A stretch of 64,000 nt of DNA from NCBI GenBank assembly GCA_050949255.1, contig JBMNFJ010000007.1, forward strand, positions 5,443 through 69,442. Reading direction: 5' to 3'. Source of the stretch: UBA3941 sp002385665. Its GTDB lineage: Bacteria; Bacillota; Clostridia; Caldicoprobacterales; UBA3941. Positions 35,960-44,371 of this stretch are shown here, one piece after another. Within the stretch, counting starts at the first letter, position 1. Every line of letters begins with the position of its first letter. The translations under genes and the position numbers were made by a program. The notes under the pieces were generated by a model. It was not told where the DNA came from and ran no database searches. It was given only the letters and a program-made list of their open reading frames with translations.

Positions 35960-36082
35960 GAAACCCGCCACTTATTGAAACTTGTTGCTGATTTAAACTT
36001 GTCATCCATTGGAATTTACTACTGGAATTTCACCGCTGGTTGAAGCTTGCTATCCATTGAAACCTACCACTGATTAAAACCA
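35960..36082 (-). repeat. Degenerate 17-18 bp tandem repeat array
   Basis: About seven diverged units on the pattern GAAACYTGYYRCTGATT fill most of the gap upstream of the UroD-like gene. Examples are GAAACTTGTTGCTGATTT and GAAACCTACCACTGATT. Confidence 0.65.
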
Positions 36083-36117
36083 GACAATTTTGGAGTGGAA
36101 AGCATCGCTTCTCATTC

Positions 36118-36735
36118 TTATATAACGATTCTAATGAAATTGTCGACGCTATCTTGAGAGTAATCGATTTTCACCAAATCAAAATCTTTACTTACTCTAC
36201 TGATGGGGTTGGATGATTCGCCCTTATGAAGGTACAATAATATATTTCTTATTTCAGGCAGAGAAGAAAAATGACTCTTTATTGTCTCTAAGAGGGTCTG
36301 TAAGTTGGATGCCAAAAGAGAGCCGACAGGTGCCAGGGGTTTTTCTACGCCCATATGTTTTGTAGTTTTCCCGACCTTTCGTACAAAGCTGGACCAATCC
36401 GGAAAATCCCCTTTAAACCATTGGCAAATATAGAATTTCATTACCTCATGTCTGAACTTTTGTTCATCCCGTAACTCCAAAATGCCGTTCTTGTTCTCTG
36501 AAGATCCATCCCACTTACTTTCTCCCAGGTAGATGCGTTCTTTCGAAAGAATAATAAAATCAAATTCCCCAAACTGTGCACTCTTCTCGCCTCCACGCCG
36601 TCCAAAGCTGGGGCGAAAGAATACCTTGCACCTTGATACATCGCTATTGTCATTCAGTTCCTGCAAAATAGCATGAAGCTTATTCTTTATTGCCCATAGG
36701 GTTAAGGCATCCTCGCCATAGCCTATTATCTCCAT
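36118..36735 (-). CDS. PD-(D/E)XK nuclease-like protein of unknown function
   Basis: A 205-residue protein with no named family. FGEFDFIILSKERIYLGESKWD fits the D-x(n)-E-x-K core of PD-(D/E)XK nucleases: Asp in the first strand and Glu-x-Lys in the second. FRPSFGRRGGEKSAQ precedes it. The second half is helical and may bind substrate. ATG 36735 follows GGGGG; an in-frame start at 36768 lacks a site. It stands alone among sugar genes, with no methyltransferase or helicase partner, so it may be a stray defence or repair gene. Confidence 0.6.
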   Translation of the reverse strand: MEIIGYGEDALTLWAIKNKLHAILQELNDNSDVSRCKVFFRPSFGRRGGEKSAQFGEFDFIILSKERIYLGESKWDGSSENKNGILELRDEQKFRHEVMKFYICQWFKGDFPDWSSFVRKVGKTTKHMGVEKPLAPVGSLLASNLQTLLETIKSHFSSLPEIRNILLYLHKGESSNPISRVSKDFDLVKIDYSQDSVDNFIRIVI

Positions 36736-36907
36736 GATTACCCCCATAAATTTGTTATGAATGGACAACTATTTTGGATTGCCCGGATTTTACTTTGTTC
36801 ATGACGTTCTTATTGTACGGATTTTTTATATCGCTATGTTTTAATAGGTAACAAAGGAAACGTCTCCATCTCATACAACCATCTTCCGAACTTTTCCCTG
36901 AAATATA

Positions 36908-36932
36908 TGACAAACGAAACGTCCCCTTGTCA
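36908..36932 (-). repeat. REP copy adjoining a stop codon
   Basis: Consensus copy ending one base before the TGA (36933-36935) of the GH50-like gene. A degenerate copy lies at about 36849-36873. Confidence 0.92.
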
Positions 36933-38930
36933 TCAGAAACCTACTCTGGGGATTTCTTCGGGTAGCTGGTCATAGTTCTTGCGCATGCCGGCAGCTACTT
37001 CATACAAGATCTTGTTGGTCTCTATAATCTTCTCCACAAACTCCTTATAGGGTTTGTTACAAATATCCACACAGCCTATCTGGAAATTCTCCCCGTCAAA
37101 CCTTCCCAATGCTGCCTGGTCATTTAAGGTAAAATGGTGAGCACCTACGAAATACTTGCTGGTAGCACCGGTTTCCATATAGTATCGATAGGCTTTCCCG
37201 CGTTCCTCCTGGGTAGTAACCCCACATATTCCCGTTGCCGGCAGTCCTCTATCCAAAGCTCCATGATGAAATTCGCCTATCATCACCGGCAGGCCCGTAA
37301 TCCTTCCTATATTCTCCACGTCATCGTATGGAGTGGTTTTATAGCAGTTGATGGAGAAAACATCAAAATTATCGTAGCCTGCCAACAGGCTTTCATTGGT
37401 TATATAGGCGTACCGCATACCCAGGTTCATATGATTGGGATCTACCTTCCTGCAGGCCAGGCTGGGGATCTCCACATATGCACGGATCATTTTCTTTGAG
37501 AATTCGTCCAGATCCCGGGAAGCATTATCTGAAAGCTTTGAAGCCTCGCGGATTCCTTTCTTTAGTTCCTCAAAACCGGATAGATTGAGGTTCCATGCCC
37601 GGTTAAATTCCTTAATATCCCCATGATAACGCTTTGAAAGAAAATCGATAAGTGTATCCTTTGATTCTAAATCTTCCCTGTTTTCCAGGAGCTCTTCCGC
37701 TATATTAAGGTCGTGAATGAAAGCCCATTGGGGTTCGTTCCTGAGAAAATACCCGATCATATAAGGATCTTTATCAAATTGCTTAAGCTGTTGGGCAAAT
37801 TTATTGGAGTTCTCCTGATATTCACTGCTGAATACGTCCGGAAAATCCCTGAAAACCCTTTTTGTGGTGTCCGGGAAATCCTGTAACGGCCAGACATATG
37901 GCATTTTCGCATATTTTATGAATTCGAGGGAGGACCAGTTTCCGATGGTATTAAAACCCCATTCTATAAGCCTGCGTCTGGTTATCTTTGCCCACTTATC
38001 CCACCAGTTCTCGCCAAAGACCCTGATCAGATTCGCGATGGCAAAATCAAAATATTCCAGGTCTCCGTCTTTGGTCAGGGCTCCCCTGTATCTACCATCT
38101 TCATCGGGGAGCCACGTATGGAGCTTCCTGATTCCGTCGATTCTCCCTGCTACTTCGGGTCTCACACAGTCCAATCCTATACTCTGGAATACATAACCCT
38201 CGGGGTCAACCAGCCACCATCGTTCCCCGTCCCACTGGGTTCTAAAGTAACCGGTGCCTTCGAATTTCTTATCCTTCCATCCCCCGTATTCGCTCCAATT
38301 GCTAAAAAAGGGAATATCGTCCGGCTTATCAGCCTCCTCCAGGTTTTTCTTAAGCTCATCCAGGTCTTTGGTTTTGCCCGGCCACTCGCGGTTGATGAAC
38401 TGTCCCATCTCATCCACCAGTTTCACGTCAGGTAGAGGATAATCCGGTTCGACATCGGATAGATAGAAATTAAAGATCTCTACCTTTTGGGGACTAAAGC
38501 TCTTCATAGTCCCAATGGCAAACCGGTCTATTTCGTCTATGGAAACCTTGTTACCAAAAACTACGGTCTTTAGCTTGCCGGGGGTCCTGTCTAAGAACAT
38601 CTTCTGGGAGTTTAACGCTTCAAGGGGGAAGGATAACCTGGTTTTGAGTTCAGGTAACAGCCCCAAGGTCACAGTAAAATCGGCTTCATCCGTGTTATTG
38701 TCCTTTTTCCAAAAGGACAAGGTAACACCTACAACCCAGTTCTCATGGTTGATTGCATCAATGACGATATACTTTTTATCTTTCCAATCAATGCCGCCTA
38801 AGGATCCTGGCTTGCCACAGATTTGCAGCCTGCCGCCCTCTTTGCCACATATAAGGATAGTGCTGTCCCGGCCATCCAGAACCTCGCAATTGATAGGTGT
38901 GAACTGCCTAATATCGAAACTTTTTATCAT
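36933..38930 (-). CDS. GH50-like (beta-agarase type) clan-A glycoside hydrolase
   Basis: A 665-residue protein. The N-terminal beta-rich region (about 1-160) looks like a carbohydrate-binding or accessory domain. The catalytic TIM barrel has the acid/base Glu399 in YFLRNEPQW and the probable nucleophile Glu553 in PVMIGEFHHGA, the arrangement of beta-agarases and related clan-A hydrolases. No signal peptide. It may cut an agar-like or sulfated galactan oligosaccharide, matching the sulfatases nearby. ATG follows GGGAGG. A REP copy lies immediately past the stop. Family assignment is by motif only. Confidence 0.72.
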   Translation of the reverse strand: MIKSFDIRQFTPINCEVLDGRDSTILICGKEGGRLQICGKPGSLGGIDWKDKKYIVIDAINHENWVVGVTLSFWKKDNNTDEADFTVTLGLLPELKTRLSFPLEALNSQKMFLDRTPGKLKTVVFGNKVSIDEIDRFAIGTMKSFSPQKVEIFNFYLSDVEPDYPLPDVKLVDEMGQFINREWPGKTKDLDELKKNLEEADKPDDIPFFSNWSEYGGWKDKKFEGTGYFRTQWDGERWWLVDPEGYVFQSIGLDCVRPEVAGRIDGIRKLHTWLPDEDGRYRGALTKDGDLEYFDFAIANLIRVFGENWWDKWAKITRRRLIEWGFNTIGNWSSLEFIKYAKMPYVWPLQDFPDTTKRVFRDFPDVFSSEYQENSNKFAQQLKQFDKDPYMIGYFLRNEPQWAFIHDLNIAEELLENREDLESKDTLIDFLSKRYHGDIKEFNRAWNLNLSGFEELKKGIREASKLSDNASRDLDEFSKKMIRAYVEIPSLACRKVDPNHMNLGMRYAYITNESLLAGYDNFDVFSINCYKTTPYDDVENIGRITGLPVMIGEFHHGALDRGLPATGICGVTTQEERGKAYRYYMETGATSKYFVGAHHFTLNDQAALGRFDGENFQIGCVDICNKPYKEFVEKIIETNKILYEVAAGMRKNYDQLPEEIPRVGF

Positions 38931-38998
38931 CTATGCTGTTCCTCCCTGAAATATTTGGTGACTAGCCAAACATCACTTTGCTATAATTAAAGATTTGG

Positions 38999-39194
38999 AA
39001 ACAAAGGAAACGTCCCTTTGACATGTATAATATTTGTGACAAAGAATACGTCCCCTTGTCATATATCTTGGCATATCGTGCGTTGCCTTGACATGTGACA
39101 AGCGAAACGTCCCTTTGTCATGATATCTTTCCTCTTGCTAACGTTGATACTGCTTCTTGAAAGAAAATATGACAAACGAAACGTCCCCTTGTCA
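38999..39194 (-). repeat. Cluster of four REP copies
   Basis: Three full copies (39037-39061, 39096-39120, 39170-39194) and a degenerate one (38999-39023), all in one orientation, fill the gap between the GH50-like start and the FAD oxidoreductase stop. Spacing is irregular, so this is not a CRISPR array. Confidence 0.9.
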
Positions 39195-39205
39195 TCTTTC
39201 CTGTG

Positions 39206-40405
39206 TTAGAAATGGAGCATGATTCCTTGTTCGACCAGTAAATTCTGTAATACAGAAATATCGTTATCGGCTACAGACTGATTATTTGTGCAGGCCAGGT
39301 GGGCAGCGGTGCCGGCTACTTGCCCTGTAAGTGCAGCCACGGGGATGACGCGGGTTACCTCCCAACCATCGCCGCTGGCGCTGACAATCCTACCTGCAGC
39401 CAGCATATTTGGGAATTCCTTATTATATAGGCAGCCATAGGGGATTTCATAATGGACATGCCGTTTGCGGAAATCTCCAATGGCACCTATGGAATCCTCA
39501 TGGTGTTTTTCTTCATCATTAATGGTTAACTCATATTCACCTTGAATATGGCGGGTAGTCCGATATTGGGCCATGCCTGGAATAGTAATTATGTCCCGGT
39601 CTTTGGGCGGTTCATCTTTAATTTTATCGAACAACATCTGCTGACCCATCCGTACAAATTCGGTCACATCTTCATTATTTGTACCGGCAAATTTATGTAG
39701 CCCTTCAGGATGCCCCACTCCATACAGGTTAGAACCACAAGCCATCCACCTGCGTATCCTAAGGGCATCTTTGGTCTCAGTATATTTTTCTACATCCTTT
39801 GGTCCAAATCCATGGGCAACATAACTTAAGAAGTTTTCACCCTGTACGCATGGTACTCCCCCGCGGTACAAGATATCGGCATCTCCTGTTGCATCGATAA
39901 AAACGTCAGCCTTAAAGAATTCCCTGCCGCTTTTGCTCTCAACTATCAGTCCCGTGCATCTGTTTTGCTCCATAATCGGATATGAGGCAATCATATCCAA
40001 CCTTACATCAATACCTTCCTTGCTCATAAGGTCGTTAAGGACAAGGGCGAAGATAGTAGGAGAATAATGAGTTGCGTACCTTCGTAACTTGGAGTCCCCT
40101 TTCTTTTCTGTTTTCCAATGAGCAGGCAAGTCATCGGGACCGTATTGAATGGACAATAGTAGGAGTTCTTCGGAAATTCCTTTTATAATGTGCCTTCCAC
40201 TTCCATCGCAAAGGGGTTCGTACCAGCTTATCAGGCCCAAGGTTGCAAGCCCGCCAAGCATAACGCTCTTCTCAATCAGGAGGACCTTGCTACCCAATCT
40301 TCTAGCCGCAAGGGCTGCAGCGACTCCCGCGATACCGCCCCCTGCAATAATTATGTCGTATTCCCCTATACAGGGTACTTCTCTGGTTTCAATAAACTTC
40401 TCCAT
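39206..40405 (-). CDS. FAD-dependent oxidoreductase (FAD_oxidored family)
   Basis: A 399-residue flavoprotein. The N-terminal dinucleotide fold is YDIIIAGGGIAGVAAALAARRLGSKVLLIEK, followed by LGGLATLGLISWYEPLCDG, which is typical of PF12831-type proteins; FIDATGDADILYRGG and AAGRIVSASGDGWEVTR bind the FAD. These proteins are common in polysaccharide and sugar-acid clusters with unknown substrates. ATG 40405 is preferred over GTG 40417, which lies within the ribosome site GGTGGG. A REP copy ends 11 bp past its stop. Confidence 0.87.
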   Translation of the reverse strand: MEKFIETREVPCIGEYDIIIAGGGIAGVAAALAARRLGSKVLLIEKSVMLGGLATLGLISWYEPLCDGSGRHIIKGISEELLLLSIQYGPDDLPAHWKTEKKGDSKLRRYATHYSPTIFALVLNDLMSKEGIDVRLDMIASYPIMEQNRCTGLIVESKSGREFFKADVFIDATGDADILYRGGVPCVQGENFLSYVAHGFGPKDVEKYTETKDALRIRRWMACGSNLYGVGHPEGLHKFAGTNNEDVTEFVRMGQQMLFDKIKDEPPKDRDIITIPGMAQYRTTRHIQGEYELTINDEEKHHEDSIGAIGDFRKRHVHYEIPYGCLYNKEFPNMLAAGRIVSASGDGWEVTRVIPVAALTGQVAGTAAHLACTNNQSVADNDISVLQNLLVEQGIMLHF

Positions 40406-40615
40406 TATTCTTCCCACCTTTTGTCTTAATTCCGGATAGTAATAATCAAAATCACTAAAATATGTATTATTCCATTATGCCTTCTTATTCTTATGTTTCT
40501 ATCGTTGTTACCATCCTGGATAATCATGTTTGGTCTTTTTCGCTGTAATCCAGCCTTGATGTATTGTTTTTGCTTATATAGAATTTAAATAGAATTTTAA
40601 AGTGAAGTAATAAGA

Positions 40616-40640
40616 TGACAAGGGAAACGTCCCCTTGTCA
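40616..40640 (-). repeat. REP copy
   Basis: Copy with TGACAAGGGAAACG at its left end; it lies 10 bp past the AGE-epimerase stop. Confidence 0.88.
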
Positions 40641-40650
40641 TCTTTGATCT

Positions 40651-41860
40651 TTACCTGGTGCTTTTTTTGTAGCGTTCTATTATCTCCATGCTCATACGAC
40701 CGTTATGATAGGGACAGATAGTTCCTACTAATTTTGGACGCCTCAAAAGTGGTTCGCCTTCCAGGTTGAGGGCTGGGAACCATCCACCTTTTTCATGGTC
40801 GATGAAGTGTTTGTTTATATACTCAAAGCACTTCAATGAAGCATCAAGAAAATGTTCTTCGCCGGTAAGCTCCCACGCATTTAAGAATCCAACAACCGCT
40901 TCGTTTTGTTCCCACCAGCTCAGGTATCTCACTATACTCTCCGGTTACGGGGTCGTATTCGGTTAGGAGGGCACCGTCCTCACGGAATCCCTCTTCCAAT
41001 ACGGTACGTGCCATATTAACGCAGGTATCACGGGCAGCACGGAAGGCTTCGGGTTCTCCCAGGACTTCAGCTGTTTCCATCATAAGCCAGCTGCCTTCTA
41101 TATCATGACCGAAGGATATGGCTGTAGACGTGGGATTCCATTGTCTGTCCTGGAAATAGTGATAATGATGGGTATCATGATTAACGATCTTATTTAGCAT
41201 AACATAGAGTTGTTCCCGTACCTTATTACGTACCTGGGGGATGTCATTTACACGCAGGTGGCAGGTATATGCCTCAATTAAATGAAGATGGGTATTCATG
41301 GTCTTTACATCCGAAGGGACCCTGTTGACGCCCCTATGCCAGAATGACACTTTCCAATCCCGGGTGCAGGCTTCGTAATAACCCTTGTAATGTGGATCAT
41401 AAGCATATTTGTCCAAACAATCTATAATCTTTTTCGCATATTCAAGGGCTTCCTGGTTCCCGGTAGCACGGGCGTATTCACTTAGCCCATATACTGCAAA
41501 GGCGTTTCCATAAATGAATTTATAGTCTTCAAGGACTTCACCTTTATGGTCCAGGAAGGTATAACAGCCGCCGAATTCATCATCCCAGAAATGCTTGATA
41601 AAATAATCATAGGCGTAGTTTGCCATTTCGAGGTATTTTTCATCCCCTAAAACGCGGTAGGCGCTGGCAAAAGTCCAGATAAGTCGGGCGTTGAGTGTTA
41701 TGTACTTGGGTGCTTTTGGATCCGGTACATTATTTACGTCTACTCTTCCCCAGAAGCCGCCGTTTTCCTTGTCTACCGAATACTCCATCCACCAGGGAAG
41801 AAGGTTCTCCGTTAGATCCTTTACGGCATAGTCATACAACCTGGTAAATTTTTCGTTCAT
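40651..41860 (-). pseudogene. AGE-family sugar 2-epimerase, frameshifted
   Basis: An (alpha/alpha)6-barrel N-acylglucosamine/cellobiose 2-epimerase in two frames. The first frame runs from ATG 41860 (GCGAGAGG upstream) through FGGCYTFLD, FIYGNAFAVYGLSEYARATG, THLHLIEAYT and FGHDIEGSWLM to DPVTGEYS. The conserved continuation RYLSWWEQNEAVVGFLNAWELTG appears in another frame from about 40930 to the stop at 40651. A one-base insertion at about 40930-40933 restores one enzyme of about 400 residues. Either the gene is recently broken or the base is a sequence error; all active-site segments are otherwise present. Confidence 0.82.
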
Positions 41861-41941
41861 AATATCATTCCTCTCGCTATTATCTTTTGCTGTTTCTAAA
41901 CATCTCCCTTGTTATTCAGGTTTAAATAACCCAGAGGATGT

Positions 41942-42064
41942 TTATATAAATTTGTAATTTACGCGATCAGTATCAGTTGGTCTTTGGCTATATAGGGGAA
42001 GCTTTTTCCTGTTTTGCGATTTAGTTCCAGAATTGTACCGCTTGCTTTTTATAGTTAAATTCAT
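41942..42064 (-). CDS. Small hypothetical ORF, possible leader peptide
   Basis: A 40-residue basic peptide (begins MNLTIKSKRYNSGTKSQ) with a good ribosome site TGGAGG 6 bases upstream of ATG and an extended -10 box TGGTATAAT (42099-42091). It ends 81 bp before the AGE epimerase start, so it may be an upstream leader. No family recognized. The rest of the 41861-42295 gap has nothing else supported. Confidence 0.4.
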   Translation of the reverse strand: MNLTIKSKRYNSGTKSQNRKKLPLYSQRPTDTDRVNYKFI

Positions 42065-42295
42065 TATTTTCCTCCAGCTTCCACAAGGCTATTATACCAT
42101 GTTTTAATTGCATGTTCGACAGTTTGATAGGATTTGATAATGTGAATTTAAAGGAATGTAGGTATTATTGAATTTGTATGTGGTAATTCCATTCTAAGAC
42201 TCCGACTCCAAAGGTCGCAGGTTCACTTCTACTCATAATCCCCCTACGGATGAGTATGTCAATATTTAATATGTCATCAGAGTAAAATGAACCCC

Positions 42296-43075
42296 TCAAC
42301 TTTTATGCCGATTAGCACCCGCACCCTTCACAGCATTATGTATGATACCTCGCCCGATACCCATAACTTCACTGAGCTGCCTTATGCTTGCACCGGTGGA
42401 TTCATATATTTGACAGATGATTTCGTCCCGCTCGGCTTTTTGCAGTTGACGGATATCCTCCAGGTCCACCTTACTATTTATGATGTTTTTAAGTCTTTCA
42501 TTTGTATTGTAGCTTTTTATCTCATATTCCAGGAACTTATCATCATTTGGTTTGTTCATATAGTCATTGAAGGATTCCAGATTGGTAAAATAGCTCTTAA
42601 TTAATTCAGTATCTATCTTTGTGAGTTCATTATTATAGCTTGCGATATAATCTCCGTAGCTGCTCCACTTATAATCCATAAGGCTCCTGACCATTCCGGC
42701 CTTGACAGGATTTTGGTGGATGTATCTGGTGACAGCAACCAGGTAACTATAGTCCTCAACCGCTTCACTTCTATACCTGTTCTGGAAGAGATGCCCCGTT
42801 CTTTCATAATTCTTGTTATGCCATTGTACATAGCCTACCGTTATCCTTTTGATGCTCTTGCCCAGATCCTCACCTTCTTTAATAAGCAGGTGGACGTGAT
42901 TGTTCATCAGGCAATATGCATATAGTTTAAAACCGCCCAGTTCCTTTGCCCTGAAGAGATAATACAAAAAGACTTTCTTATCCTCATCCTTTAAGAAAAC
43001 ATCCCTCTTGTCGATACCCCTTAACATGACATGATAGACACCGGTGCCGCTTTTTCTCCGCGGTTGCCTTGCCAT
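42296..43075 (-). CDS. REP-associated tyrosine transposase (RAYT, IS200-like)
   Basis: A 259-residue Y1-type transposase. The N-terminal TGVYHVMLRGIDKRDVF and the HUH metal motif in MNNHVHLLIKEG are present, followed by the catalytic tyrosine region GYVQWHNKNYERTGHLFQNRYRSEAV. After IHQNPVKAGMV and WSSYGDY comes a C-terminal DnaA-like helix-turn-helix (GASIRQLSEVMGIGRGIIHNAV). RAYTs nick and move short palindromic REP elements rather than themselves. ATG 43075 follows AAGGGG. Two full REP copies and one degenerate copy lie 40-135 bp upstream, and the same repeats are spread through the window. No terminal inverted repeats of an IS are seen. Confidence 0.9.
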   Translation of the reverse strand: MARQPRRKSGTGVYHVMLRGIDKRDVFLKDEDKKVFLYYLFRAKELGGFKLYAYCLMNNHVHLLIKEGEDLGKSIKRITVGYVQWHNKNYERTGHLFQNRYRSEAVEDYSYLVAVTRYIHQNPVKAGMVRSLMDYKWSSYGDYIASYNNELTKIDTELIKSYFTNLESFNDYMNKPNDDKFLEYEIKSYNTNERLKNIINSKVDLEDIRQLQKAERDEIICQIYESTGASIRQLSEVMGIGRGIIHNAVKGAGANRHKS

Positions 43076-43118
43076 TGCAATCACCCCTTGTTGCTGGTTC
43101 TTGGTTTTGTTGATGGTA

Positions 43119-43209
43119 GATGAAATGTCTCCGTGGCATTATTGATGACAGACGAAACGTCCCCTTGTCATCTTGGTTCGTTTGTGACAGACGAAACGTC
43201 CCCTTGTCA
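43119..43209 (-). repeat. REP copies next to the RAYT gene
   Basis: Full copies at 43146-43170 and 43185-43209 (both TGACAGACG variants), 14 bp apart, plus a degenerate copy at 43119-43140. The 43185 copy supplies the TGA stop of the FMN-dehydrogenase gene. Confidence 0.93.
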
Positions 43210-44109
43210 TCTTGGGATTCTTAGGATGGACGGTTCGATTTCGTCGATAGTTTCAAATCCTGTACGTGCCATGACCCCTGCCAGCTCCTGCGTCATCTTA
43301 ATTATCTCATCTTTAACACCTTCTGCACCATTTTCCTGTAAGGGTCCCATTAACCACTTACCAACACAAACAGCCGTTGCACCAAGAGCCAGAGCCTTAA
43401 AGGTATCCATTCCGGATTTGATACCACAGTCTATAAAGATTGGTATTTTCCCGCCTACTTCTTTTACAATATCCTGTAGTATCATATAAGTAGGTACAGC
43501 ATAATCAATAACTCCGTTATGGTGGGAAATAACAATTCCGCGTGCGCCAAATTCTACACATTTCAATGCATCACTTACGCTTAACACGCCCTTTATAATA
43601 AATGGCAGTTTTGTGCTTTCAGCAAATGATCTTAATTCCTCCATGGTTTTGGGGCGCATTTCATCCCCTAAGACCACATCATATTCTCCCTTGCTGTTAA
43701 AGGAGTGATCTACATCTATTCCAACTGCTATAGCACCGACCTTCTCCGCATGCTCTATTTTTCTAAAGATATCATCATTGTCTTTATAGGGTTTGATGAT
43801 TTTAATTGTCTTTGCCCCTGTTTCCACTATCCTTTCCAATTCATCCATATCACCCATGCCTGTCCAATAGACGGCATCTGCCATGTAAGCACCTTTGGCC
43901 ATATTGACTGCACCATTTTCAGCATAGTTGTCCAAATGGGATAATGCTGCAGTCATTATAGGGGTTTTGAAGGAATGGCCATATAACTCAAAGTCTGTTT
44001 TCGGCTTCTTATTATCGATGTGACGTACCTCTACCAGAATTGAATCAATATAGTCCCTTGTAATCTGATTGGAATCTCCAATTCTTTTTGCTACATCATT
44101 TTTTCCCAT
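43207..44109 (-). CDS. FMN-dependent alpha-hydroxy-acid dehydrogenase family protein
   Basis: A 300-residue TIM barrel. PFIIKGVLSVSDAL has the catalytic-site Lys, VISHHNGVIDYAVP contains the His and the substrate-binding strand, and FIDCGIKSGMDTFKALALGATAV binds FMN phosphate. It oxidizes an L-2-hydroxy acid or a related compound such as lactate or isopentenyl diphosphate-like ligands; the substrate is not readable. ATG follows AAGGAG. The last three bases of a REP copy form its stop codon. Confidence 0.85.
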   Translation of the reverse strand: MGKNDVAKRIGDSNQITRDYIDSILVEVRHIDNKKPKTDFELYGHSFKTPIMTAALSHLDNYAENGAVNMAKGAYMADAVYWTGMGDMDELERIVETGAKTIKIIKPYKDNDDIFRKIEHAEKVGAIAVGIDVDHSFNSKGEYDVVLGDEMRPKTMEELRSFAESTKLPFIIKGVLSVSDALKCVEFGARGIVISHHNGVIDYAVPTYMILQDIVKEVGGKIPIFIDCGIKSGMDTFKALALGATAVCVGKWLMGPLQENGAEGVKDEIIKMTQELAGVMARTGFETIDEIEPSILRIPR

Positions 44110-44289
44110 ATTATCGTCTCCTTAACTTATGTATTATTATAAAAGGGGAACAGAATATTCTACTTAATATGATATCACATTTGTGTTTTTTAAGATATCA
44201 AAAACATCTTGTATATTATTTTTTGCACTTAACTCTTTTAAGCGGTTAATCTTATGGAACTCAGGCAAACAGGATAAATTAATGGTTTG

Positions 44290-44314
44290 TGACAAACGAA
44301 ACGTCCCCTTGTCA
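44290..44314 (-). repeat. REP copy
   Basis: Consensus copy between the PepSY gene's terminator and the FMN-dehydrogenase promoter region. Confidence 0.92.
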
Positions 44315-44323
44315 CTTGACATG

Positions 44324-44354
44324 AAAAAAGGGAGGAAAATTCCTCCCTGGTTTT
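44324..44354 (-). terminator. Terminator of the sigma/anti-sigma operon
   Basis: On the minus strand AGGGAGGA, loop, TCCTCCCT and a run of six T. It lies 18 bp past the stop of the PepSY protein. Confidence 0.88.
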
Positions 44355-44371
44355 AGTAATTGTGCTCTATA

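Noticed and set aside
38999..39194. CRISPR-like array
   Set aside because: Four repeats with irregular spacing (about 34 to 49 bp), palindromic and dispersed genome-wide in type; no cas genes. They are REP elements.
42194..42230. tRNA-like fragment (CGACTCCAAAGGTCG followed by CAGGTTC)
   Set aside because: It resembles an anticodon arm and the start of a T arm, but no D arm or acceptor stem can be formed with the flanks. At most a chance match or a tRNA remnant.
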